NCBI RefSeq assembly: GCF_009725985.1
Contig: NZ_RCNR01000004.1
Location: 1-64,000 of the forward strand
DNA length: 64,000 nucleotides
Source of the DNA: Zobellia amurskyensis
GTDB lineage: Bacteria; Bacteroidota; Bacteroidia; Flavobacteriales; Flavobacteriaceae
Direction: 5' to 3'
Shown: in pieces, positions 54,059-62,918 of the stretch
Layout: every line of letters starts with the position of its first letter
Position numbering within the stretch: position 1 is the stretch's first letter
Notes under the pieces: generated by a model
What the model was told of the DNA's origin: nothing
The model's input: the letters and a program-made list of their open reading frames with translations, nothing else
The model's database searches: none
Translations under genes and position numbers: made by a program

Positions 54059-55888
54059 ATGATAAGAAATTTAACTTTATATCTAGTACTTTTTGCTTTC
54101 TGTGCCTGTAAATCACAGCAACTTCAACCAGAGGAAAAACAGTCTTCAACAGAAATTAAAATCGCCTTTATGGCAGATGTTCATTTTGCGGATGTCTATC
54201 CGGATCTGGAGGAGAGCCATTTTAAGGGAATCTATGATACGATTCAAAATAAAGGCCGGCTGATTAGAACCATGAATGCACAATTGCATTCTACACGGTT
54301 ATTTAATGAGAACTATTTTGCGTTTTTTGCCGCCCTTGATGATGCGGTAGCCAAAGGAATTAAAACCATTGCCTTGCCTGGGGATTTTAGTGATGATGGC
54401 CAACCGTTGCATATTAAAGGCTTAAGAAAAATACTTGACCGTTACGCAAAAGAACACGGAATTTCTTTTTTTCTCATCAATGGAAATCATGACCCTACAA
54501 CCCCTTTTGGTGATCAAGGAGGGAAAGCAGATTTTTTAGGAGCTAACGGCAAAGCACAACCACTCATGAGTGAGGTGGGTAAATATAGAGCGAATGCAGC
54601 GTATCAAAACCCGACTCAAGTAGTTGCGGATTTGAAAGAATGGGGCTATGCAGATATGGTTAAGGAGTTGCGTAACCATGGATTTTTTCCACAGGAGAAT
54701 TATCTTTTTTGGTCTACTCCGTTTTCAGAATATACCTGTGAAGATTATACTTTTAAAAAGGCCGAAAAAGCTTCCGAATTAGAGCGTAGAAAGTATTCTT
54801 TGGATACTACTGATGTATTTTTGCCAGATGTTAGTTATTTGGTTGAACCCGTAGACGGACTTTGGTTGTTGGCTTTGGATGCCAATGTATATCTCCCAAA
54901 AGAAAATGGTGGTTTTAGCGGTGCGGGAATTGGTTATAACGAAGTGTTGACGCATAAAAAACACCTCATCCGCTGGACGGAAAAAGTAGTCAAAGAAGCC
55001 AGCAGACATGGTAAGACCGTAATTGCTTTTAGTCATTACCCCATGATAGATTTTAATGATGGCGCTTCCGGAGAAATTAAGGGGCTTTTTGGAGAGGGTG
55101 CTTTTCAAGCCTATAGAATACCAACGGAATTGGTAGGGCAAACTTTTGCTGATATTGGGCTTAAGGTTCATGTAGGCGGTCATATGCATTTAAACGATAC
55201 CGGGAAGATAACCACAGATTTGGGAAATGTGTTGGTGAATATTCAGAGCCCGTCGTTAGCGGCCTATGTTCCCGCCTATAAAATACTTACCATAGAAAAT
55301 GAGCACGAGCTAAATATTGAAACTGTAGTTCTGGATAAGGTAAAAGGATATGATACGTTTTTTGATTCGTATGAGAAGGAATACGATTTTCTAGAATCAA
55401 AATCTGCGGATAGATTATGGGAGAAAGGTATTCTTTCTTCCCCTTCGTATTTGGAGTATACCAAAATACATTTGCAAGAACTCGTACGGCTTCGGTTTAT
55501 GCCCGATGATTGGCCAAAAGAATTAACTGAGCAGCTGTTAGGCTTTAATGGTTGGGAATTATTGATGGCATCAGGTTACGAACAAAACCTAAAGTTTGAA
55601 TTACAACAAGAAGGCCTTGCCAAAAAAGATTTCGAAAATTGGGAAGGCGCAGACCTTATCGTTGATTTTTATAAGTTTAAAAACGGAGATGAGCTTGCTA
55701 AAAGAGATATTGATTTGGAGCGTTTAAAGGCCTATAAGTTTTTAATGGGCCAGTGGTCCCAAAAGGATGAAATTGGCGCTCAGTTTCTGTTAAAACAATT
55801 CGCATCCATATTTAAAAAGCAAATGGAAGGCGAGCCCTCCGCAAATTTTAGCATCGACTTAAAAACAGGGGAATTGAATCGTTATTGA
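54059..55888 (+). CDS. Calcineurin-like metallophosphoesterase lipoprotein
   Basis: The product has 609 residues. The lipobox is FCACKSQ (Cys17). Phosphoesterase motifs appear in order: MADVHFADV (Asp40, His42), LPGDFSDDG, NGNHDP near 142, AFSHYPM near 325 and GGHMHLND near 379. A helical C-terminal region of about 200 residues has no recognised domain. It is translationally close to the PI-PLC gene and would remove phosphate from the PI-PLC product at the cell surface. Confidence 0.9.
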   Translation: MIRNLTLYLVLFAFCACKSQQLQPEEKQSSTEIKIAFMADVHFADVYPDLEESHFKGIYDTIQNKGRLIRTMNAQLHSTRLFNENYFAFFAALDDAVAKGIKTIALPGDFSDDGQPLHIKGLRKILDRYAKEHGISFFLINGNHDPTTPFGDQGGKADFLGANGKAQPLMSEVGKYRANAAYQNPTQVVADLKEWGYADMVKELRNHGFFPQENYLFWSTPFSEYTCEDYTFKKAEKASELERRKYSLDTTDVFLPDVSYLVEPVDGLWLLALDANVYLPKENGGFSGAGIGYNEVLTHKKHLIRWTEKVVKEASRHGKTVIAFSHYPMIDFNDGASGEIKGLFGEGAFQAYRIPTELVGQTFADIGLKVHVGGHMHLNDTGKITTDLGNVLVNIQSPSLAAYVPAYKILTIENEHELNIETVVLDKVKGYDTFFDSYEKEYDFLESKSADRLWEKGILSSPSYLEYTKIHLQELVRLRFMPDDWPKELTEQLLGFNGWELLMASGYEQNLKFELQQEGLAKKDFENWEGADLIVDFYKFKNGDELAKRDIDLERLKAYKFLMGQWSQKDEIGAQFLLKQFASIFKKQMEGEPSANFSIDLKTGELNRY

Positions 55889-55890
55889 TT

Positions 55891-56475
55891 TTATTTGAAC
55901 ATTTTAAGTGCGGGTATGAACTTGGCTTTCTTTGATTGCGATATTCGTATGGTGTTTAAGAGAATCACGACTATGTTGTAAAGGTAAAGTAGTGCAACGG
56001 GTATATACAGGAACATTATATTCATTGGCGATACTCTGTGTATTATGCCACTCCACATTCCTGAAACCAAAGAAATGATATATAGGAAGAATAGTATAGT
56101 CCAAGTTATTTCAAAATTTAAAATGGATTTGCCCAGTTCATTTACATGTTTGACTTTATCCCGTTTTAGAATCCAGAAAATAAGGGGAAGAATTATACCC
56201 AGGATAGGAAAAAGAAGAAACCCTATTGCGGAAAAACTCATTAAGGTTAAATACCCTTTATCTTCCTGTATTTTCCAATCAATCATGTCATCAGGAGATG
56301 TGTTTAGAGCAATGGCCAGCCTTTTCAAAGAATCCCCTCTAGGAACAGTTTCATTGTTTTCAATTCTCTGCACGGTTCTTAGACTAAGACCGGATTTTTC
56401 GGATAATACCTCTTGGGTCATTCCCTGTTGATTTCTCATTTCTTTTACCCTCTTAGATAAATTTTCATCTTTCAT
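55891..56475 (-). CDS. XRE-type regulator with C-terminal DUF4870-like membrane domain
   Basis: The product has 194 residues. The Cro/CI helix-turn-helix (about 5-60) reads GMTQEVLSEKSGLSLRTVQRIEN. The C-terminal part has about four membrane segments (LMSFSAIGFLLFPILGIILP, FEITWTILFFLYIISLV, IMFLYIPVALLYLYNIVVIL), as in DUF4870 proteins. A membrane-tethered regulator is inferred. It converges on the phosphoesterase gene, with only 2 bases between stops. The 273-base region upstream shows no other gene. Confidence 0.85.
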   Translation of the reverse strand: MKDENLSKRVKEMRNQQGMTQEVLSEKSGLSLRTVQRIENNETVPRGDSLKRLAIALNTSPDDMIDWKIQEDKGYLTLMSFSAIGFLLFPILGIILPLIFWILKRDKVKHVNELGKSILNFEITWTILFFLYIISLVSGMWSGIIHRVSPMNIMFLYIPVALLYLYNIVVILLNTIRISQSKKAKFIPALKMFK

Positions 56476-56748
56476 TTTGTAAGATTTAATTTGGTGTAAA
56501 AGTATTTAGAATCAGATTTTAATGTTGCGTCTTAATTACGACATTTAGCCGTCATTTCTGTCGCAGCGCATCAAAATGGGAGCTAGAAGGCTTAAATTAT
56601 AAATAATTCGATTAGAATTTAACAAAGGATACGGTTTTTTCTATAAAGTGACAGGTCTGTTTATCCTTTTGGACATATCTAATTACAACGTAAATAATAC
56701 AGAGCCTATTTTATTTTCTGTTTGTAAACACAACTAGGAGCAGCAAAA

Positions 56749-57900
56749 TTAATTCACTAGCTCCCGAGTACGAATGGAAGGAACTTCTTTCTTTTTGTAT
56801 TTACGCCCATACCACAATAAAATACCGGTAACGGGCAATGTAGCGGTAAGTAAGCTTACCAGAAACGCAATGATTTTTCCGGGAATACCACCTATAGATC
56901 CAATGTGAATGTCATAGGTCATCCGAACAATCTTATCCGGTATTTGTGCATTTTTATATTTGCCGTAGACACTTGCTGTTTCTATTTCTTCAAGAGTATT
57001 CTGGTCAAAAAAGCGAAAGTCTGCATCATAAAAAAGGCCATCGCTATTAGAAACTTCTACATAAATACTTTCATCTGCCGTAGTGGGGTAATGTAGTTCA
57101 TAGGCTGTTGCTTCAGGGGATTCCTTCATTAATTTTACAATCAGATTATCCCATGGTTTGGCGGTCGTGTCTTCAGAAGTTTCACTGATATTTTTGGGGA
57201 TATTGAATGCGGCTTCCTTTTCGCCACCAGTAGCAGAATAAACCCCATACATGAGCCATTTGTAGGACATCATAGAACCCGTAAAAGCCAATATTAAAGC
57301 TAGGGAGCAGACGTAAAAACCAATAATGGAATGTAAGTCAAAGTTTTTACGTTTCCAGCGGGTTGTTTTCTTCCAGTCAAATTTTAGACGTTGTTTTAGG
57401 TTCTTCCGTTTTTTAGGTAACCAAAGAATAAAGCCGGAAATAATAATGAGGATAAAAATAAGAATGGAGGCACCCACAACCTGTTCGCCAATTTCCTTGG
57501 GTAACCATAAGCGTATATGACCTTTTAGAATAAAAGCAAAGAAACCGGTAAGGTGATTGTCTACTTGTATAACCTCTCCGGAATAGGGGTTTAAAAATAC
57601 ACTTTGATAAAATTCAGGTTCTGCATCGTAAAAAATAACCTCTATGGCATCATCGGCTTTTTTGAAGAGTGTACCATGAACGTGATTGTCGGGAAATACT
57701 TCTTTAGCATACTCCTTTGCTTGGGTGGGCGTTAAAATAGGTTGGTTCTGGGGAACCACTTTTTTGTATTGGTCATACGTGCTTTCAATTTCTTCCCTAA
57801 ATGCCCAACAACAACCGGTAATGGCTACAATAAAGACTACAACTCCGGTAACCAGGCCTAATATTTTGTGCAGCGTAAGTATATGTTTTTTTAGTGCCAT
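56749..57900 (-). CDS. PepSY-associated membrane protein (iron-uptake linked)
   Basis: The product has 383 residues from the ATG at 57900 (MALKKHILTLHKILGLVTG). I prefer it to the ATG at 57921 because the HK-L-G start of helix 1 is the family pattern. Four membrane helices include GVVVFIVAITGCCWAF, FILIIISGFILWLPK and the HSIIGFYVCSLALILAFTGSM segment with a conserved His. A PepSY periplasmic part lies between. These proteins are usual partners of TonB siderophore receptors and may reduce iron at the inner membrane. It follows the receptor by 51 bases. Confidence 0.88.
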   Translation of the reverse strand: MALKKHILTLHKILGLVTGVVVFIVAITGCCWAFREEIESTYDQYKKVVPQNQPILTPTQAKEYAKEVFPDNHVHGTLFKKADDAIEVIFYDAEPEFYQSVFLNPYSGEVIQVDNHLTGFFAFILKGHIRLWLPKEIGEQVVGASILIFILIIISGFILWLPKKRKNLKQRLKFDWKKTTRWKRKNFDLHSIIGFYVCSLALILAFTGSMMSYKWLMYGVYSATGGEKEAAFNIPKNISETSEDTTAKPWDNLIVKLMKESPEATAYELHYPTTADESIYVEVSNSDGLFYDADFRFFDQNTLEEIETASVYGKYKNAQIPDKIVRMTYDIHIGSIGGIPGKIIAFLVSLLTATLPVTGILLWYGRKYKKKEVPSIRTRELVN

Positions 57901-57917
57901 AGGATAAAAAGAATAAA

Positions 57918-57935
57918 GCAACCCGTACGAGTTGC
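57918..57935 (-). terminator. Weak hairpin between TonB receptor and PepSY gene
   Basis: On the minus strand GCAACTC-GTAC-GGGTTGC forms a 7-bp stem with a tetraloop, followed by TTTATTCTTTTT. Lying between two genes of one operon, it may lower expression of the downstream PepSY gene rather than stop transcription. Confidence 0.55.
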
Positions 57936-57951
57936 CTTTATGAATTATACG

Positions 57952-60351
57952 TTAAAATTTAAAACTGAAAGTGCCTAGAAGTACTCTTCTTTGCTGTGGA
58001 GTTACGGTACTCCATCCAGAATAATAAGATGTATCTGCTAGGTTATTCCCTTTAATACTAAATCTATACTTGTCTGTTTCATAATAGACAGAAGCATTAA
58101 AAACGGTATAAGAAGGAATGTAAAAACTTCCGGTGGTGGCTTTATAGTCAACCATGGTATCATATTCCGAAGCGCCATTAAAACCAGCTCCTACACCAAA
58201 GTTTTTTAGAAACTTGTAATCGGTCCAGAAATTGTAGGTTATATCCGGGCCAGATTCACCATACCTATTCCCAACTAGTTCCATTGCAGAAGGAGAATCT
58301 GTAATTTCAGAATCGTTATAACTAAAACCAGTATGTATATGTAATCCTTCTATAGGGTTTGCGTTTACTTCAAGTTCAATACCTTGGCTATTTATGGCTA
58401 AATCTTGTGTTTGTGTTGCCCAGTAATATTTGTTATCTACGTTTATGTTATAATAGCTTAGTGTAGCTTCTAATTTATTGTGGAATAAATTAGATTTCAC
58501 CCCAACTTCTAATTGGTTTGCTTCTTCAACATCATAGGATTGCAATGAGGTTTCACCTGTTGAAAAGTCGGTGATATATTGCGGATTTACATAAGAAAAT
58601 CCATTCTGATAATTAGCAAAAACGGATAGTTGATCTAGAATCGGTTGGAAAACAATACCAAACTTTGGAGAGAAAGTAGACTCCGTATATTCGGTGTCAT
58701 CGTCATCTGTAATATTTACATCACCTTCATAATCAAAACGGTCATAACGAACACTTGCCATTACGGATAAAGAAGGTAGAATATGGATAACATCTGAAAT
58801 ATAGGCTCCAAATACATTTTGACGTACATCAGAATCTAAATTTCCTAAACCAGATAAAGCAGTACTTAAATTTTCGGCATTGATTGCCGGCTCACCAAAT
58901 ATTAAGTCGCCTTGTAGGTTTATAGAATGTAGGTACCCCCAATTAGAGCTGTTGTCTATTATTTTAGAATCTAAGTAATCTAGACCCACTAATAATTTAT
59001 TCTCTAAATCTCCTAAATGAAAGGTTCCATTAAAGTTTTGCTGTAGGTTTAAAGTCTTTGTTCTAGAATCTGTGTCTTGTGCATACAAGCTAAAATTTTC
59101 TGTACCTATGGGAGCTGCTGGATCTGTATAATCTGCCGTGTTCCATAAATAGGTATAGTAACCTAAAGATTTTGCCAATCCGCCTGCAATTAGGGTTTGA
59201 GAAGACCAATTGTCCGTTATTTTCCAAGCAATTTCTCCTCTATAATTCTGGGTGATATTATCTATGGTAACATCGTTATTGGTAAAGGATAAATTGGTGT
59301 CATAATTTAAATCAGCAATAGAATTAAACGCTATGGGACTTGATCTGTTTAAGAATAGGAACGTTTCATTGGTTTGCTCATTCCCGGATGCTTCATAGGA
59401 GAAGTTCAAGGATAGGTTGTTGTTAACCTTGTACGAAAGCGATGGCGCTATAAAAACCGACTTCTTAAAACCCGCATCTTGAAAGCTGTTGTCTTTTTGA
59501 AAACCACCATTTAAACGAAACGATAATTTTTCGCCATCAGAAATATTTACATCTACATTTAGTTTTGCAAAATCATTGGAACCTCCAGATAAGGTGATTT
59601 CTCCTCCGGTGCTGTTGTAGGGTTTTTTGGTAACAATATTTATTAACCCTCCATAAGAGGTAACTGAACTCCCAAATAAAGTTCCGGAAGGACCTTTTAT
59701 GACTTCAACACGTTCTACATTAGAAGGATTTATAAATCCGTTTGTAATACCGGCAACGCCATTTACCAATTGTGGTTGCACTGCAAAACCACGACTGGAA
59801 TAATATCCTGCACCATCGCCACTTCTACCTGTAGAGGACCATAATTGTGTAATACCCGCAGCATTTACTAAAGCATCCTGGAAGGTGTTAACGGATTGAG
59901 AGATAAGTAATTGATTGGTGATTGTGTTGTAAACCTGTGGGTTCTCTATATTTTTTAAAGGCATTTTGGAAACATACGCCGTTTGCTTTCTTGAGAATTT
60001 GTTCCGTCGTTCTGCTTCAACTATTACTTCGCTTAGGATTTCATTTCCTTCGTAAAGCACAATCTCGGGTAAGGAAATATTTTGGTCGTTAGAAACAGAA
60101 AATGTAATTTCCTTGGTTTTGAACCCCATATAGGAGAGAGAAAGTATGTAATCTCCGTTGGTAAGATGATTGAATTCAAAAGCACCTTGTTCGTTTGTTT
60201 GCGTTCCGGTATTTGTATTTTTTAGGAGAACGTTTACGCCAAAAAGAGGCATTTTGGTGTTATCCGTTACTTTTCCATTTACGGTTGTTTCTTGTGAAAA
60301 ACCAATTTGGGACAGAAATAATAGCACTACGGCTGATACAAAATATTTCAT
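57952..60351 (-). CDS. TonB-dependent siderophore receptor
   Basis: The product has 799 residues. A signal peptide (ends GFSQ) is followed by a carboxypeptidase-regulatory-like domain (TTVNGKVTDNTKMPLFGVNV), then SEVIVEAERR near 105, a plug with NVERVEVIKGPSGTLFGSS near 210 and a barrel ending RRVLLGTFSFKF. The plug motif and the length are those of FecA/FhuA-type siderophore receptors rather than SusC. The downstream PepSY gene supports iron uptake. The ligand cannot be read. Confidence 0.9.
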   Translation of the reverse strand: MKYFVSAVVLLFLSQIGFSQETTVNGKVTDNTKMPLFGVNVLLKNTNTGTQTNEQGAFEFNHLTNGDYILSLSYMGFKTKEITFSVSNDQNISLPEIVLYEGNEILSEVIVEAERRNKFSRKQTAYVSKMPLKNIENPQVYNTITNQLLISQSVNTFQDALVNAAGITQLWSSTGRSGDGAGYYSSRGFAVQPQLVNGVAGITNGFINPSNVERVEVIKGPSGTLFGSSVTSYGGLINIVTKKPYNSTGGEITLSGGSNDFAKLNVDVNISDGEKLSFRLNGGFQKDNSFQDAGFKKSVFIAPSLSYKVNNNLSLNFSYEASGNEQTNETFLFLNRSSPIAFNSIADLNYDTNLSFTNNDVTIDNITQNYRGEIAWKITDNWSSQTLIAGGLAKSLGYYTYLWNTADYTDPAAPIGTENFSLYAQDTDSRTKTLNLQQNFNGTFHLGDLENKLLVGLDYLDSKIIDNSSNWGYLHSINLQGDLIFGEPAINAENLSTALSGLGNLDSDVRQNVFGAYISDVIHILPSLSVMASVRYDRFDYEGDVNITDDDDTEYTESTFSPKFGIVFQPILDQLSVFANYQNGFSYVNPQYITDFSTGETSLQSYDVEEANQLEVGVKSNLFHNKLEATLSYYNINVDNKYYWATQTQDLAINSQGIELEVNANPIEGLHIHTGFSYNDSEITDSPSAMELVGNRYGESGPDITYNFWTDYKFLKNFGVGAGFNGASEYDTMVDYKATTGSFYIPSYTVFNASVYYETDKYRFSIKGNNLADTSYYSGWSTVTPQQRRVLLGTFSFKF

Positions 60352-60389
60352 TATGTTTATCTAGACTGAATATGAATAATAAATTTCGA

Positions 60390-60420
60390 CAAATGTATCT
60401 ATGCAGCCTTAATCTGCCAA
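60390..60420 (-). promoter_or_regulatory. Promoter of the TonB receptor operon
   Basis: On the minus strand TTG (60420-60418), a 20-base spacer and TACATTTG (60397-60390) fit the Bacteroidota consensus, 39 bases before the receptor ATG. I could not define a Fur box with confidence. Confidence 0.7.
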
Positions 60421-61078
60421 ATTATTCATAATAAATCTAAATAATAAATTTTAACTCCCTGATTGCTTGCTGTTGCGTGAGGTTTTGCTCCTGAAATTAT
60501 TGCTATTTGTAGAGATTGAAATCGGTTTTTAATTGTATTATGTGTAGAGTGGAGGTATAGTTATTTAAGAAAGGCAGAAAAAATTCACGGGTTCAATTAA
60601 AACTTCTTCTATCATTTCTGAAGCAAAATGAATGTTTTTGGTAAAACGGTATGTTCTATTTATGAGTAGATAATTGATCAAAGCCATCCTTTTTGATAGA
60701 AAAACCTTGAATGGTTTGAATAAAATCTGCCATTTGTACGTAAATTCATACCATTTGTACATTTTAAAACTCCGTATAAACAGTTGATTGTTAGATTTAT
60801 GTAAGTAATGTGGCTTGATTGAAGCGAGGTTGCCTTTTGCATCTTACTCCAGATACAATCAAAGGTTACTATTGGCTTATGCTAGCAGGAAATTGAATCA
60901 TTTTTTCCTCTTTAATAGTCAATTTCCACATATCTAATATCAGTTAGATGTATCCATTTATTCCTGATTTCCAATAAGGTATCTCGGATAGTTCCCCCCT
61001 GTAAAAACTATAGAATGTTTTTGATGCTCTCATCTGTGGGCATGTCATATTGAACTTGTATCAATAATCTTTATCAAC
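60421..61078. other. Intergenic stretch before the protease/amidase cluster
   Basis: There are 658 bases with no gene I can support. A 65-codon minus-strand frame at 60565-60762 shows no family motif and is treated as chance. I found no clear promoter for the protease gene at 61079. Confidence 0.45.
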
Positions 61079-61834
61079 ATGGGAGATGTAATTACGATTG
61101 AATTAGAAAAGGAGCTTGTTTTTCATAAACTGGTTGACGAAAATCAGGAAATAAACGAGACAGAAATAACCAGCGAATCATGGATCGAGCGCAATGAAGA
61201 TTTAACGAACGAAAGCGTTTGTGGAATTGATCAGCGCCAGAAGGTATTGGCAACGCAACAAATGCCCTATATGGCTATTTGTAAGTTGTATATGAAGGCT
61301 AAAAACGGACTCAATTATGTGGGTTCCGGGTGGCTAGTGGCAGGAAACATTTTGTATACGGCCGGGCATTGTGTTTATAATGAGAGTAGTGGAGGATGGA
61401 AATCTTCTATGATAGTCATACCTGGAAAGTGCGGTTTGTCCGAACCTTATGGTAGATATGAGGCAATTGAACTTATGGCCACCAGAGGTTGGATTGATAA
61501 CGCTTCTCCAAGATATGACATGGGTGCTATTAAATTAAGCAAAGACGTTTGCCACAATAGTTTTATAACTCCGGCAATGGAAGACCCTAATGTTGCGGAA
61601 ATCTGTGGATATCCGGCAGATCGAGACAATGGTCTGTTTCAGTACAAAATGTCCGATAATCTTGTAAAAAGACAAGGTAGGTTTCTTTATCAAGCAGATA
61701 CGTTTGGTGGGCAAAGTGGGAGCCCGCTGTTGAGAAATAGATGTATTGGAGTGGGTATTCACAATTACGGTGGTTGCCCCAATAAATCCTCTGATCTGTA
61801 TCAAGAATTTATAGATGGTGTTGCCAGTTGGTAA
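61079..61834 (+). CDS. Trypsin/V8-like serine protease without signal peptide
   Basis: The product has 251 residues. The catalytic triad is His97 (ILYTAGHCVY), Asp147 (PRYDMGAIKL) and Ser213 (GGQSGSPLL), in the V8/S1B style. The first 50 residues are acidic with no hydrophobic signal, so the protein is either cytosolic or exported by a non-Sec route. It is followed by an amidase gene with no obvious promoter between, and then by a second trypsin-like protease. Confidence 0.9.
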   Translation: MGDVITIELEKELVFHKLVDENQEINETEITSESWIERNEDLTNESVCGIDQRQKVLATQQMPYMAICKLYMKAKNGLNYVGSGWLVAGNILYTAGHCVYNESSGGWKSSMIVIPGKCGLSEPYGRYEAIELMATRGWIDNASPRYDMGAIKLSKDVCHNSFITPAMEDPNVAEICGYPADRDNGLFQYKMSDNLVKRQGRFLYQADTFGGQSGSPLLRNRCIGVGIHNYGGCPNKSSDLYQEFIDGVASW

Positions 61835-61874
61835 AACCATACGGGAACACGTTTCAAAATCTAAAAATGAAAAG

Positions 61875-62891
61875 ATGAAAACATTGCGCAAAGGCAGCAT
61901 GAATAGCTCCGTTTCATTCTTAAAAAACCTATTGAGTAGGTCTGGATATCCTGTGGAAATTTCACCAAACTTCGACAAAAGAACACATGAAAAGGTGGCT
62001 CAGTTTCAAAGGGCTAATTTTCTTGATGTAGATGGCATTGTGGGTAAAAATACGTGGCAAAAGTTAATGTTGGCTGGCTATAAATTTAATTGGGGTGCTA
62101 CTAATTATATTCTTGAGGACGATGAGTTTATGAATGACTATACCGAAAAAGATACCATTTACTTGCACCATACCGCAGGCCTCCACAGACCTGATTATAC
62201 CATTGGTTGGTGGGAAAATGATAATAAACCGGGAACGCTAAATAGGGTTGGGACATCTTTTGTCATTGGTAGAAAATCATTGGAGAACGACGATATGTTT
62301 GACGGGGTAACCTACAGGGCTTTTAATGAAATGTTCTGGGCCCACCATTTGGGAACGAGATTGAAGAACAATACATTACTCAACAAGAAATCTATAGGTA
62401 TAGAAATTTGTTCACTGGGTCCGCTCCAGAAAAGTAGTGAGGGGAAATTCTACTTTCAGGCTAACTCAAAAACAATTGAGGTACCCGAGTCAGAGGTTTG
62501 TCAATTGAATACGCCTTGGAGAGGGTATCAATATTTTCAAAAATACACCGATAAGCAAATCAAGGAATGTGAGCGATTGATACTCACGCTGGCTACAATT
62601 TTTGACATTCCCGTAAAAAACCTCAAATACGATAGTTCTTGGTTTGATATAAGCGAAGAAGCCCAAAACGGAGCACCGGGAGTGTGGACGCATTGTAATG
62701 TGAGAACCGATAAAACGGACTGCTTTCCGCAACCCGAGTTCATAGCCATGTTAAACGGACTTTATTCTGCATATCAAGATTTTGAATTGGATTATTCTGA
62801 ATTTGAATCTATGGCTGTGGGAGCACCCAATCAATTGAGTAAAGAAGTATTGGAGCATTATGCGGAAGATTTAGAGTTGATTGAAAATTAA
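61875..62891 (+). CDS. Peptidoglycan-binding domain plus N-acetylmuramoyl-L-alanine amidase (Amidase_2)
   Basis: The product has 338 residues from ATG 61875. The ATG at 61815 would overlap the protease gene by 20 bases and add an unhelpful leader. Residues 1-65 form a PG_binding_1 domain (VAQFQRANFLDVDGIVGKNTWQKLM). An Amidase_2 fold follows with LHHTAG, SIGIEICSLG and THCNVRTDKTDC, giving the likely zinc ligands His, His and Cys/Asp. No signal peptide is present, which is unusual for a wall hydrolase. The C-terminal 50 residues are acidic and unrecognised. Confidence 0.88.
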   Translation: MKTLRKGSMNSSVSFLKNLLSRSGYPVEISPNFDKRTHEKVAQFQRANFLDVDGIVGKNTWQKLMLAGYKFNWGATNYILEDDEFMNDYTEKDTIYLHHTAGLHRPDYTIGWWENDNKPGTLNRVGTSFVIGRKSLENDDMFDGVTYRAFNEMFWAHHLGTRLKNNTLLNKKSIGIEICSLGPLQKSSEGKFYFQANSKTIEVPESEVCQLNTPWRGYQYFQKYTDKQIKECERLILTLATIFDIPVKNLKYDSSWFDISEEAQNGAPGVWTHCNVRTDKTDCFPQPEFIAMLNGLYSAYQDFELDYSEFESMAVGAPNQLSKEVLEHYAEDLELIEN

Positions 62892-62918
62892 AAATAATCA
62901 TTTGTAACGCTGTATATC

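Noticed and set aside
60565-60762. 65-codon minus-strand ORF upstream of the protease cluster
   Set aside because: No recognisable motif, no promoter, and a composition rich in F, I and K as expected for chance frames in A+T-rich DNA.
61815-61874. Upstream start for the amidase
   Set aside because: It overlaps the protease gene and adds a non-conserved leader without a signal peptide. The ATG at 61875 begins directly at the peptidoglycan-binding domain.
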